Shown here: positions 7,287 through 15,309 of the stretch, piece by piece
Position numbering within the stretch: the first letter of the stretch is position 1
Layout of the letters: every line of letters starts with the position of its first letter
Origin: Pedobacter sp. UBA4863
GTDB taxonomy: Bacteria > Bacteroidota > Bacteroidia > Sphingobacteriales > Sphingobacteriaceae
NCBI RefSeq assembly: GCF_002399615.1
Contig: NZ_DHDZ01000048.1
Coordinates: forward strand, 10,667 to 29,195
Length of the DNA stretch: 18,529 nucleotides
Direction: 5' to 3'
The notes under the pieces: model-generated
Seen by the model: the letters and a program-made list of their open reading frames with translations, nothing else
What the model was told of the DNA's origin: nothing
Databases searched by the model: none
Program-made: the position numbers and the translations under genes

Positions 7287-8450
7287 ATGAAAGTACACCA
7301 TCATATCAGAGCATTTGAGCAGGTTTTAGCAAGTTGCGATGGTAAGTTACCATTGCACCGTCATTTGGTGGTTTATTTTAAGCAGAACAAGCAAATGGGC
7401 TCGTCTGATAGAAGATGGGCAAGCAGATATATTTACAGTTATTTTAGGTTGGGTAAAGCATTGGCCAGTTTGCCAGCTATAGAACGTTTGGCAATTGCCG
7501 ATTTTCTTTGCAATACCGATCTAAGTTTAATCACAGCACATGTTTTTCCGGCTGCTGCAGAATACATAACTAAACCCGTAGAAGAAAAAGTAGCTTTTGT
7601 AAAAACTCAATATCTAGATTTTGATTTGAAGGATGTTTTTCCTTTTAAGCATCAGCTTTCGGATGGAATTGACGAAGATGCTTTTTTACTATCTTTATTT
7701 GTACAGCCAGATTTGTTTATTAGGGTGAGGGAAACGCACTTACCAATAATTAAAGCTAAAATAGAAGAAGCTGGAGTTGCTGTAAAAGAGCTGTCAGCTA
7801 CTACATTGGCCATGCCAAATGGTACCAAGTTAGAGCAAATTATTGATGATGCACGCTTGTACCAAGTGCAAGATTTTTCATCGCAAAAAACAGGCAATTA
7901 CTTTCAGCCTCAACCATACGATTATTGGTGGGATTGTTGCGCCGCATCTGGTGGAAAATCGTTGTTAATCCATAGCCTAGAGCCGAAAGTGAAATTATTG
8001 GTTAGTGATGTTAGGGAAACTAGCTTGGGTAATTTACAGGAGCGCTTTCAATTAGCGGGCATTAAAGATTACCAAAAAAAAGTAATAGATCTGTTGCAAA
8101 ACAACGATCAAATATTGCATCATTACGAGTTTGATGGCGTATTGCTAGATGCACCTTGTTCTGGTGCCGGCACTTGGGGGCGTACCCCAGAGATGTTGTA
8201 TTTCTTTGAAGAATATAAAGTGGCCAATTATGTGAAGTTACAAAAGGCCATAACAGAAAATGTAGTGAAGTATTTGAAGCCCGGCAAACCTTTAATTTAT
8301 ATGACTTGTTCTGTATTTAGGCAAGAAAACGAGGAAGTGGTAAATTATCTGCTAGAGAAATTTCCTTTAAAATTAGAGAAAATGGAATTAATAAAAGGCT
8401 ACAACAACAAGGCCGATAGCATGTTTGTAGCACGGCTTATTAAACAATAA
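7287..8450 (+). CDS. RsmB/NOP2-family RNA m5C methyltransferase
   Basis: A 387-residue cytosolic S-adenosylmethionine-dependent methyltransferase that probably makes 5-methylcytosine in rRNA. The N-terminal 130 residues are helical and weakly like the NusB-type domain of RsmB (SSDRRWASRYIYSYFRLGKAL). The Rossmann core begins with the SAM-binding motif DCCAASGGKS; most relatives have CAAPGGKT, so Pro and Thr are each replaced by Ser here. Motif IV DAPCSGAGTWGR contains C291, and motif VI MTCSV contains C341; these are the two conserved cysteines of m5C enzymes (covalent catalysis and product release). RsmB versus RsmF or another member cannot be settled by eye, so no symbol is given. The ATG at 7287 follows an A/C-rich stretch without a Shine-Dalgarno sequence. 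Confidence 0.88.
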   Translation: MKVHHHIRAFEQVLASCDGKLPLHRHLVVYFKQNKQMGSSDRRWASRYIYSYFRLGKALASLPAIERLAIADFLCNTDLSLITAHVFPAAAEYITKPVEEKVAFVKTQYLDFDLKDVFPFKHQLSDGIDEDAFLLSLFVQPDLFIRVRETHLPIIKAKIEEAGVAVKELSATTLAMPNGTKLEQIIDDARLYQVQDFSSQKTGNYFQPQPYDYWWDCCAASGGKSLLIHSLEPKVKLLVSDVRETSLGNLQERFQLAGIKDYQKKVIDLLQNNDQILHHYEFDGVLLDAPCSGAGTWGRTPEMLYFFEEYKVANYVKLQKAITENVVKYLKPGKPLIYMTCSVFRQENEEVVNYLLEKFPLKLEKMELIKGYNNKADSMFVARLIKQ

Positions 8451-8555
8451 ATTGCTGTTTTATGGAGAACAAAAAGAAGTTCGGTGTAAAACAAATAGTT
8501 GTATTTGAAACGAAGGTGTTGTGCTTTAATTGTTTGTTATAAACGTTATTTGATT

Positions 8556-9479
8556 ATGGAGTTTGGGAAGGTTGCAACTAACGAAATAGCTAAAGTTGAC
8601 TTTACACTGCCGCCAGATGGTGCGCAAACTAAACGCACACTAAGCGGTAAAGCTAGCAATAGCCCTAAATTTTTTGTGGGTTGTGCAAAATGGGGCAGAA
8701 AAGAATGGGTAAACTTAATTTATCCCCCAAAAACTAAAGAAAAAGATTTTTTAGGTCAGTACGTTAACCATTTCAACGCTATAGAGTTAAATGCAGTTTT
8801 TTATGGCATACCCAAAGAAGAACAAATTATTAAATGGAAAGAAATGGCCGATAAACGAGAAGATTTCTTGTTTTGCCCTAAATTTTCTAGAGCCATTACA
8901 CACCTTAAGCGCTTAAAAAATGCACAAGCCGAAACTGAGCTGTATTTGAGGTCGATTAGTGCATTTGGCGATAAACTCGGGCCATGCTTTTTGCAATTAG
9001 ACGATAATTTTGGTCCGAAAAATTTACCTGTTTTACAGCAATACTTAACAGCTTTACCACGCGATTTTAATTTGTTTTTAGAAGTTAGAAATAATGATTG
9101 GTTTGCTAATGCCGATGATAGGAAAGCCCTGTTTTCGCTGTTGGCAGATTTAAAAATAGGTGCGGCCATTACCGATGCTAGTGGCAGAAGAGATTGTTTA
9201 CATATGGAATTGCCTACCCCTAAAGCCTTTATTCGTTTTGTAGGCAACGGCGGTGAATTTTTGGATAGTTCTGACAAAAAAAGGATAGATGATTGGGTGG
9301 AGCGATTGGAGCGGTGGTTAGATAAAGGTTTAGAGGAGATTTATTTCTTTTTGCACCAGCACGACGAAAGCGATACACCCATTATTGCAGATTATACCCT
9401 AGAAAAGTTTAATAAAAAATTAGGTAGTAAATTACCTCGCATCAACTTTATAAATCAACAAAATAGTTTATTTGGGTAA
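8556..9479 (+). CDS. DUF72 domain protein
   Basis: A 307-residue cytosolic protein of the DUF72 (YecE-like) family, which has a TIM-barrel fold and no firmly assigned activity. Typical segments are FFVGCAKWGRKEWVNLIYPP near the N-terminus, FNAIELNAVFYGIP, and FLEVRNNDWF with its Glu-x-Arg pair, followed by the C-terminal IYFFLHQHDES. An in-frame TTG at 8499 would add 19 residues rich in Cys and basic residues, which do not look like part of the family; the ATG at 8556 is preferred. It lies 105 bp after the methyltransferase stop, and the two may share a transcript. The annotation is firm at the family level but not for function. Confidence 0.88.
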   Translation: MEFGKVATNEIAKVDFTLPPDGAQTKRTLSGKASNSPKFFVGCAKWGRKEWVNLIYPPKTKEKDFLGQYVNHFNAIELNAVFYGIPKEEQIIKWKEMADKREDFLFCPKFSRAITHLKRLKNAQAETELYLRSISAFGDKLGPCFLQLDDNFGPKNLPVLQQYLTALPRDFNLFLEVRNNDWFANADDRKALFSLLADLKIGAAITDASGRRDCLHMELPTPKAFIRFVGNGGEFLDSSDKKRIDDWVERLERWLDKGLEEIYFFLHQHDESDTPIIADYTLEKFNKKLGSKLPRINFINQQNSLFG

Positions 9480-9568
9480 AGAAGAAACCACGGTGCCGTT
9501 GTCAAAATCACACCAATTTTGTAACTTGACTAAATAATTAATCAATTTTTCATTTTAAAAACAATACT

Positions 9569-10204
9569 ATGAGTTTACGAATAGGGGACATTGCTCCGAA
9601 TTTTAAAGCTACAACGTCTATCGGTGACATAGACTTTCATGATTACTTAGGAGATAGTTGGGGTGTTTTGTTTTCGCATCCTGCAGATTATACACCAGTT
9701 TGTACTACAGAACTGGGCAGAACAGCGTCTTTAAAGAAAGAATTTAATCAAAGAAATGTAAAAGTTTTAGCATTGAGTGTGGATGGGGTAGAATCTCATT
9801 TAGGCTGGATTAACGACATTAATGAAACTCAAAACACCGAGGTAGATTTTCCAATTATTGCAGATGAGGATAAAACTGTAGCAAATTTGTACGATATGAT
9901 TCATCCAAATGCTTCAGAAACGTTAACGGTGCGTTCTTTGTTTGTAATTGGCCCCGATAAGAAAGTAAAGCTAATGATTACCTATCCGGCTTCTACCGGA
10001 AGAAACTTCGATGAAGTGTTAAGAGTGATAGATTCGTTGCAACTTACTGCCAATTATAGCGTAGCTACACCGGCCGATTGGAAGGATGGCGAAGATGTAA
10101 TTGTAGCCAACAGTATTAAAACAGCGGATATTCCTGCTAAATTTCCAAAAGGATTTAAAGAAATTAAGCCTTATTTACGCACAACGCCACAGCCTAATAA
10201 ATAA
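9569..10204 (+). CDS. 1-Cys peroxiredoxin, Prx6 subfamily
   Basis: A 211-residue cytosolic thiol peroxidase that reduces hydrogen peroxide and organic peroxides. The peroxidatic cysteine is C45 in the motif DYTPVCTTE, and it is the only cysteine in the protein, which marks the 1-Cys type needing an external thiol for recycling. The Prx6 features are the length (about 210-220), the SHPADYTPVCTTELGR block, the VRSLFVIGPDKK strand with the conserved Arg, and the C-terminal extension ADWKDGEDVIV...FPKGF characteristic of 1-cysPrx_C. The 89-bp upstream gap is A/T-rich and has a TTTTG at 9517-9521 that only loosely resembles a promoter. No OxyR-type regulator is in the window. Confidence 0.95.
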   Translation: MSLRIGDIAPNFKATTSIGDIDFHDYLGDSWGVLFSHPADYTPVCTTELGRTASLKKEFNQRNVKVLALSVDGVESHLGWINDINETQNTEVDFPIIADEDKTVANLYDMIHPNASETLTVRSLFVIGPDKKVKLMITYPASTGRNFDEVLRVIDSLQLTANYSVATPADWKDGEDVIVANSIKTADIPAKFPKGFKEIKPYLRTTPQPNK

Positions 10205-10281
10205 TTGATAAACGATTGGTAGTTAATTATAAATCATTAAATTTACTTTAATTATCAATTTAAAATTATAGAACTAAACTA

Positions 10282-10479
10282 ATGAGTACCGGAAAAGTAA
10301 AATGGTTTAATACCGAAAAAGGTTATGGGTTTATCTCTCATGACGCTAGCAAAGAAATTTTTGTGCATTTTAAAGATGTAGAAGGCGGCATTAATGGAAT
10401 TAAAGAAAACGATGAAGTTGAATTTGAAATAGCTGAAGGTAAAAAAGGACCACAGGCAGTAAACGTTAAAAAGGTTTAA
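10282..10479 (+). CDS. Cold-shock protein, CspA family
   Basis: A 65-residue single cold-shock domain that binds single-stranded RNA and DNA and acts as an RNA chaperone. The nucleic-acid motifs are RNP1 (KGYGFI, residues 13-18) and RNP2 (IFVHF, residues 26-30), preceded by the invariant KVKWFN. Length is standard. It follows the peroxiredoxin by 77 bp of A/T-rich sequence, which could hold its own promoter or leader, although no TAnnTTTG is visible. A strong terminator follows 22 bp after the stop. Whether it is cold-induced or constitutive cannot be judged here. Confidence 0.95.
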   Translation: MSTGKVKWFNTEKGYGFISHDASKEIFVHFKDVEGGINGIKENDEVEFEIAEGKKGPQAVNVKKV

Positions 10480-10501
10480 AATTTTCAAATATACGTCTAA
10501 A

Positions 10502-10537
10502 ACAAAGCCCCGATAGCAATTGCTATCGGGGCTTTGT
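10502..10537. terminator. Bidirectional terminator, perfect 36-bp palindrome
   Basis: The two 18-base halves are exact reverse complements, which would fold as a 16-bp stem with an AATT loop. On the plus strand it is followed by CTTTTTATATTTT; on the minus strand by a shorter run, TTTAGA. It sits between the convergent cold-shock gene (stop 10479) and peptide-transporter gene (stop 10558), so it can end both transcripts. Confidence 0.9.
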
Positions 10538-10557
10538 CTTTTTATATTTTACAGATG

Positions 10558-12327
10558 CTATTTCACCCCGTGCATTAGTTTTTTTAGTAATGGTGTAAGT
10601 AACATAATAAATATACCTAACCCAAAAGGAATTAGAGTGAAAATTAAAAAGAATGTTTTCATTGAATACTGTGCTGTGATTTCATCAATCATCCCACCCA
10701 TTTTTCCAGCTATTTTATTTCCTATTGCAATTGCAAGATACCATATCCCAAACATGATGGCTATCATTCTTCCGGGTACGAGCTTGCTTACATAAGATAA
10801 GCCTACAGGAGAAATGAATAACTCTCCAAGAGTATGAAATAAATATGCTAGGATTAACCAAACCATACTCACAGAGGCAACTTGTGCACCTTGAGGAATT
10901 GAGCTAGAACCATAAGCTAGTGCTGCAAAACCAATTCCTAATAAAATCATTCCTATTCCATTTTTAATTGTAGCAAAAGGAGAGTATTTACTTTCCCATA
11001 GCTTAGAAACAATGGGAGCTAACGATATAATGAATAAAGAATTTAATACACCGAACCAAGTTGCAGGTACTTCTGCCTTTACATCAGTATATTGCTCTCT
11101 TAACATGTATATAACTAATCCCCAGATGATTAAAAATCCAATCGCTAAAATAATATTACCTAAAGCAAATCTGCTAAAGGTCTTTGCGAAAAGTTTAAAT
11201 AGTACAAATGAGATGATTACCAACGGAATGACAGTAATTAATGTATTCGCTATATTGAACAAGAGTTTTTCATTTCCTTCTAAAATCCTAGCTGTGTAGT
11301 CCTTAGCGAAAATCGTCATTGATCCACCAGCTTGTTCAAAAGATGCCCAAAAGAAGATGGTAATAAATGCTAAAATTATTACAGCAATCATTTTATCTCT
11401 TAGCACCGAAGTATATTGGCTAATTCTTTTAACAAGAATGAAAATAAAAAGAACCAAGGCACTTAAAATAGCAAAATTGCTACCTGATAGAATTCCAACA
11501 TTGAAATCAAAAAAGTTAATATTGGTGATTTTAGAAAGCGGATCATTAATAATCCATAATAAACCTACTATAGAAATGATAGCAATAATCGATAGGTCGA
11601 ATTTAGAAAATGGATTTCTTGTTGCCTCTTCGGGTGTCTCATTTTCGTCAATTACTTCTCCTTTTTCAGGTTTTGTTCCTATATCTCCAAAAATATTTCT
11701 AGTGAAATAAAACTGAAGCATTCCAACCAACATAAAAATACCTGCTAGACCAAATCCATAGCTCCATCCCCAATTAGGGCTTTCGCCAATGTAACCACAT
11801 AATAGCATGCCTAAAAAGGCACCAGAGTTTACTCCCATATAAAAAATGGTATACGCACCGTCTTTTTTTTCAGGGTGTTTTTTATACATGTGTGAAAGGA
11901 TAGAGGTCATGTTAGGTTTGAAGAAACCATTTCCAAGAACTAATAAGCCTAATCCTATGTACATAAAAATATGACTAAATTCTAAGGCCATAGAGAGGTG
12001 GCCTAATGTCATAAGCAAAGCACCTACAATTACTGCCGACCTATAGCCAATGATTTTGTCGGCAATATAACCGCCAAGTATCGGTGTAAGATAAGCTAAT
12101 GAGGTATAAGAGCCATAAATTGCTAATGCTGTTTCCCTTGGCCACCCCCATCCAGGATTAGCGCCAATGATGGAAGAAGTTAAAAAGAGTACTAGTAAAG
12201 CTCTCATACCGTAATATGAAAAACGCTCCCACATCTCAGTGAAAAAGAGTACAAAAAGTCCTGCTGGATGGCCTATTACTCTGTCATTGAAAAAATCGTT
12301 TTGATTTTCTGCAGTATTTGCTTGCAT
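10558..12327 (-). CDS. POT-family peptide MFS transporter (proton:oligopeptide symporter)
   Basis: A 589-residue inner-membrane protein of the proton-dependent oligopeptide transporter (PTR2) family, importing di- and tripeptides with protons. The ExxER motif is present in TM1 as FFTEMWERFSYYG (E31, E34, R35). Next come the signature GGYIADKIIGYR after TM2 and the PTR2 signature FYMGVNSGAFLG at TM5. About 14 hydrophobic helices are expected, with a charged loop around residues 215-240 (KPEKGEVIDENETPEE) splitting the two halves. The length is longer than the roughly 450-500 of many bacterial members, mostly from that loop and extra helices. It is a single-gene unit: its 3' end faces the shared terminator, and the 80-bp upstream gap is A/T-rich with no obvious promoter. 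Confidence 0.93.
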   Translation of the reverse strand: MQANTAENQNDFFNDRVIGHPAGLFVLFFTEMWERFSYYGMRALLVLFLTSSIIGANPGWGWPRETALAIYGSYTSLAYLTPILGGYIADKIIGYRSAVIVGALLMTLGHLSMALEFSHIFMYIGLGLLVLGNGFFKPNMTSILSHMYKKHPEKKDGAYTIFYMGVNSGAFLGMLLCGYIGESPNWGWSYGFGLAGIFMLVGMLQFYFTRNIFGDIGTKPEKGEVIDENETPEEATRNPFSKFDLSIIAIISIVGLLWIINDPLSKITNINFFDFNVGILSGSNFAILSALVLFIFILVKRISQYTSVLRDKMIAVIILAFITIFFWASFEQAGGSMTIFAKDYTARILEGNEKLLFNIANTLITVIPLVIISFVLFKLFAKTFSRFALGNIILAIGFLIIWGLVIYMLREQYTDVKAEVPATWFGVLNSLFIISLAPIVSKLWESKYSPFATIKNGIGMILLGIGFAALAYGSSSIPQGAQVASVSMVWLILAYLFHTLGELFISPVGLSYVSKLVPGRMIAIMFGIWYLAIAIGNKIAGKMGGMIDEITAQYSMKTFFLIFTLIPFGLGIFIMLLTPLLKKLMHGVK

Positions 12328-12407
12328 AGATTATTTGATAAGTTAGTCTTAGTTTTTTATAAAAATTGCTGCAATATAGGCTAAAGCATTTATATTTTAA
12401 CAATAAA

Positions 12408-13331
12408 TTAGTGCTTGCCCTTCTGAAACAGCGTAGTAGCTTTTCGTGGGGTGCTATAAAACTCGTCCATAGCAGAAGTTTCGTTCTTTAGCTGTATGTT
12501 TTCTTTGAGGTACAGCTTTTGGTAGTTTAAGGTGTAGCCATCAAAACTTAAATCGGAAGCATAAAACTCAAAATTACCCACCATATTTGCCTCGTAAGGT
12601 GCCAAATGGTCAAATACAATCATATTTGCCTGTTTGTTAAAGGTCAATGTCATTGTGTTTTGCTTGTTGTACTCGAACACTATCCTGTTTCTTACGGGGT
12701 TGTTTTTAGGCATTTGAAAAACATTTCTGCCAAAAACAGCTTCATTTTTCTCAAAAGAGAGAGTCTCTATTACTTTTTTGGTGGTTTTTTCGTTGTTTCC
12801 TTTCCAACCTAATAAAATGTAATAGGGCTTTTGCCCAGGATAGGTTAGGAAAACGATTTCATAATACCTTGCGCCATACCATCTTTTCTGATTGGTAATG
12901 AGGTTGTCGTCTAAATCTTCTGAGGCATCATTTAATGGAAGCAGTTTTAGGGAACCATCTTTAGTAGCCATCTGAATAGTGCCATAATATTTATAGGTGC
13001 CATTTTTAAAAGGCAAGAACCAAGTAAAAATTCTAAATGTTTGGTCTGGCGCTTTTAACACAGAAACATTGACCAGAGAATCAAAGTCGAATTGAAACGA
13101 ATGCGGTGTTTTTAATACGCTAACTAACTTTTTTATAAAGGAGGCATTGCTTTCCAAGAGTTCCGCGTCATCCTTTGTTTCCCTATCAAAATTGCTGTAC
13201 TCGGCTAAAGTATCTTGTGCTTTGGTAAGGTAGTTAAGGTTGTTGGGCGTTAATATAGTTTGTGCCTTTGTATCGGCAATAGTGCCCAATAAAAAAAATA
13301 AGAAACAAGTATTTAAAAAACTTTTAAGCAT
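12408..13331 (-). CDS. Secreted protein of unknown function
   Basis: A 307-residue protein with an N-terminal signal peptide (MLKSFLNTCFLFFLLGTIAD up to about TKAQ, with cleavage likely after AQ or nearby) and no later membrane helix, so it is probably periplasmic. The mature part starts with a helical region rich in Asp and Glu and then shows alternating hydrophobic and aromatic residues typical of beta structure (GTYKYYGTIQMAT, RWYGARYYEIVFL, YYILLGWKGNN). I do not recognise a named domain. It begins 8 bp after the thiolase stop and is therefore very likely co-transcribed with it, although a link to thiolase chemistry is not evident. Confidence 0.8.
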   Translation of the reverse strand: MLKSFLNTCFLFFLLGTIADTKAQTILTPNNLNYLTKAQDTLAEYSNFDRETKDDAELLESNASFIKKLVSVLKTPHSFQFDFDSLVNVSVLKAPDQTFRIFTWFLPFKNGTYKYYGTIQMATKDGSLKLLPLNDASEDLDDNLITNQKRWYGARYYEIVFLTYPGQKPYYILLGWKGNNEKTTKKVIETLSFEKNEAVFGRNVFQMPKNNPVRNRIVFEYNKQNTMTLTFNKQANMIVFDHLAPYEANMVGNFEFYASDLSFDGYTLNYQKLYLKENIQLKNETSAMDEFYSTPRKATTLFQKGKH

Positions 13332-13339
13332 CGATTTTG

Positions 13340-14518
13340 TTAACGAAGATTTTCTATAACTATTGCGCTAGCGCCGCCGCCACCGTTGCAAATTCCGGCT
13401 ACGCCTATTTTACCTTTGTTTTGTTGCAATACAGAAAGTAGGGTAACCACAATTCTAGCGCCCGAAGCACCAAGTGGATGTCCGATAGCTACTGCGCCCC
13501 CATTTACGTTTACTTTGTTGTTCTCTAAACCAAGTTCTTGGTTGTTTGCTAAAGAAACCACCGCAAAAGCTTCGTTAATTTCAAAATAATCTACTTGTTC
13601 TTTGGTAATGTTGGCCCGTTGCAATGCTAATGGAATAGCTTTTGAAGGTGCGGTGGTAAACCATTCTGGGGCTTGTTGTGCATCGGCATAAGCCAAAATC
13701 TTTGCAATAGGAGTTAAGCCTAATTCTTTTGCCTTTTGGGCACTCATTAAAACTAAAGCTGCTGCACCGTCATTTAAAGTAGATGCGTTGGCAGCGGTAA
13801 CGGTTCCGTCTTTCTTAAAAACAGGTTTTAATGAAGGTATTTTATCAAACTTTACAGCAGTAGGCTCTTCATCTTCGGTTAATAAAGTAATTTCTCCTTT
13901 TCTGTTCTTTATTTCTACGGCAATAATTTCGTCTTTAAATTTGCCATTAACTTGTGCTGTTTGTGCTCTTTTGTACGATTCGATAGCGAAGTTATCTTGG
14001 TCTTCGCGGCTGATGTTACAGGTTTCTGCACAAAGTTCGGCAGCCGAGCCCATGTGGTAATCATTATAAACATCCCATAGGCCATCTTTTACCAAACCGT
14101 CGGTAATTTGACCATGGCCCAAGCGATAGCCATTTCTAGCTTTATCTAAATAGTACGGAACATTGCTCATGCTTTCCATTCCGCCGGCAACAACAATATC
14201 GTTTTCGCCTAAGGCAATACTTTGAGCGGCCAACATAATGGCTTTGGTACCCGATGCGCAAACTTTGTTGATAGTGGTGGAAGGTAAATCTGGTAAACCT
14301 GCAAATTTTGCCGCTTGCGTAGCAGGCGCCTGCCCTAAATTGGCCGACAATACATTGCCCATGTACACTTCTTGCACTTGTTCTGGTTTAATGCCAGCTT
14401 TTTCCAAAGCACCTTTAATTGCAAAACCACCCAATTGCGTGGCCGAAAATACTGATAGTGTGCCGCCGAAACTTCCAATTGGAGTTCTAACTGCTGATAC
14501 AATAACTACTTCTTTCAT
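13340..14518 (-). CDS. Acetyl-CoA C-acetyltransferase (thiolase)
   Basis: A 392-residue cytosolic thiolase of the type that condenses or cleaves acetoacetyl-CoA. The active-site nucleophile is C87 in INKVCASGTKAI; H347 lies in GHPLGASGAR, and the second catalytic cysteine C377 in ICNGGGGASA. The N-terminal EVVIVSAVRTPIGSFGG and the internal EINEAFAV are also diagnostic. Length matches the bacterial family (about 390-395). No beta-oxidation or polyhydroxybutyrate partner genes are beside it, so the direction of use is open. The start at 14518 is the first ATG and fits the family N-terminus. Confidence 0.96.
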   Translation of the reverse strand: MKEVVIVSAVRTPIGSFGGTLSVFSATQLGGFAIKGALEKAGIKPEQVQEVYMGNVLSANLGQAPATQAAKFAGLPDLPSTTINKVCASGTKAIMLAAQSIALGENDIVVAGGMESMSNVPYYLDKARNGYRLGHGQITDGLVKDGLWDVYNDYHMGSAAELCAETCNISREDQDNFAIESYKRAQTAQVNGKFKDEIIAVEIKNRKGEITLLTEDEEPTAVKFDKIPSLKPVFKKDGTVTAANASTLNDGAAALVLMSAQKAKELGLTPIAKILAYADAQQAPEWFTTAPSKAIPLALQRANITKEQVDYFEINEAFAVVSLANNQELGLENNKVNVNGGAVAIGHPLGASGARIVVTLLSVLQQNKGKIGVAGICNGGGGASAIVIENLR

Positions 14519-14615
14519 TTGTAATGTATAAAATATATTTGGTTGGCGGCAATTTAGCTATAATATGATAAAACCCGTAGATAGTCACTTCTTTATTGCA
14601 GAATAAAAACTAATC

Positions 14616-14789
14616 TTAGTCATTACTTTTTTTGGTAGATTTCTTCCTCTTAGCTTTAACAGCTTCATTAAGAAGGTATTCTATCTGCCCGTTTATGCTC
14701 CTAAACTCGTCTGCAGCCCAATTTTCAATTTCCTTCAGTAATTCAGAGCTAATTCGAAGCGCAAATGCTTTTTTATCTTTATCAGACAT
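14616..14789 (-). CDS. Arc-type ribbon-helix-helix DNA-binding protein (57 aa)
   Basis: A small gene of 57 codons plus stop. The protein reads MSDKDKKAFALRISSELLKE, continues through IENWAADEFRSINGQIEYLL, and ends with a Lys-rich tail (KAKRKKSTKK). This is the classic ribbon-helix-helix layout: a short beta strand (FALRIS), helix A (SELLKEIENWAADE), the turn with RSINGQ, and helix B (IEYLLNEAVKAK). Related Arc and MetJ proteins bind DNA as dimers. Its ATG lies inside the end of the preceding gene: ATGTCTGA holds both this start and that gene's TGA, an 8-base overlap that implies translational coupling. It is the third gene of the SPFH operon, and the target DNA is unknown; no toxin gene adjoins it. 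A noncoding stretch of 97 bp follows before the thiolase gene. Confidence 0.85.
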   Translation of the reverse strand: MSDKDKKAFALRISSELLKEIENWAADEFRSINGQIEYLLNEAVKAKRKKSTKKSND

Positions 14790-15309
14790 CAGTTTTAATC
14801 ATTAATAGGTGATGACCCTTCTTTAATACCGTCAAAAATTGGCGAAAGTTTTCAGGTTTAGTCGTGCTGAACAGCAGCTTTTTATTGTTTTTCAGTACAA
14901 TCTGAAGACCAATCGAATCACCATCGAATATAAAAGCTTTATCACTCCATTTAAACCATAAACGATAACGGAACCCCCAGCCACCATATTCTCCTAAAGC
15001 ATCGTATTTTCTAAGGTAAGCACTATCAATTTCGTCCCAACGAATACTTTTGGTTCTTGTGAAAGGCCAATATTTATAGGTAATGCCATCTTTGTTTACA
15101 AAAAGTGAAAGATAGTTCTGATTTATAAAATAGGCTAAGGCGAAAATAAGAACAACTCCTACAATTGGAAGGTAATAAATCTCTTTAAGTTCTTCTAAGC
15201 TTACACCAGTATCACCTAAAAAAGTAATACTCAATATAATGATGGCTTGTATACCAAATAGGATATAAAGCCACCATAAATTTAATTTTTGTATTTCTTT
15301 GTATTCCAT
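14782..15309 (-). CDS. Membrane protein with PH-like domain
   Basis: A 175-residue protein with two predicted transmembrane helices (about residues 13-31 and 47-64) and a cytoplasmic C-terminal domain. That domain starts near residue 68 and contains FVNKDGITYKYWPF, RTKSIRWDEIDSAYLRKYD, GEYGGWGFRYR and GLQIVLKNNKKLLFSTTKPENF, a pattern like bacterial pleckstrin-homology-type domains in which a GGWG..R turn and a G-[hydrophobic]-Q-[hydrophobic] strand recur. The function is unknown. Its ATG overlaps the SPFH stop by one base (TAATG), and its own TGA overlaps the Arc start, so it is the middle member of a tightly packed operon and most likely acts with its neighbours at the membrane. Confidence 0.8.
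   Translation of the reverse strand: MEYKEIQKLNLWWLYILFGIQAIIILSITFLGDTGVSLEELKEIYYLPIVGVVLIFALAYFINQNYLSLFVNKDGITYKYWPFTRTKSIRWDEIDSAYLRKYDALGEYGGWGFRYRLWFKWSDKAFIFDGDSIGLQIVLKNNKKLLFSTTKPENFRQFLTVLKKGHHLLMIKTDV

Noticed and set aside
8462..8542. Small ORF of 26 codons starting MENKKKFGVKQ between the methyltransferase and DUF72 genes.
   Set aside because: Very short, no recognised motif, and ends Cys/Leu-rich without any supporting signal.
8801..9277. 158-codon minus-strand open frame inside the DUF72 gene.
   Set aside because: Lies fully opposite a conserved coding frame; composition (Ser, Lys and Cys rich) is typical of an antisense shadow.
13386..14531. Several long plus-strand open frames opposite the thiolase gene.
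   Set aside because: They are shadows of a clearly conserved thiolase on the other strand and show no protein-like family pattern.
14534..14541. Exact plus-strand TATATTTG promoter-like element.
   Set aside because: Downstream on the plus strand there is only antisense sequence to minus-strand genes, and the nearest TTTG is at 12 bases, too close for a -33 element. Probably chance in A/T-rich DNA.
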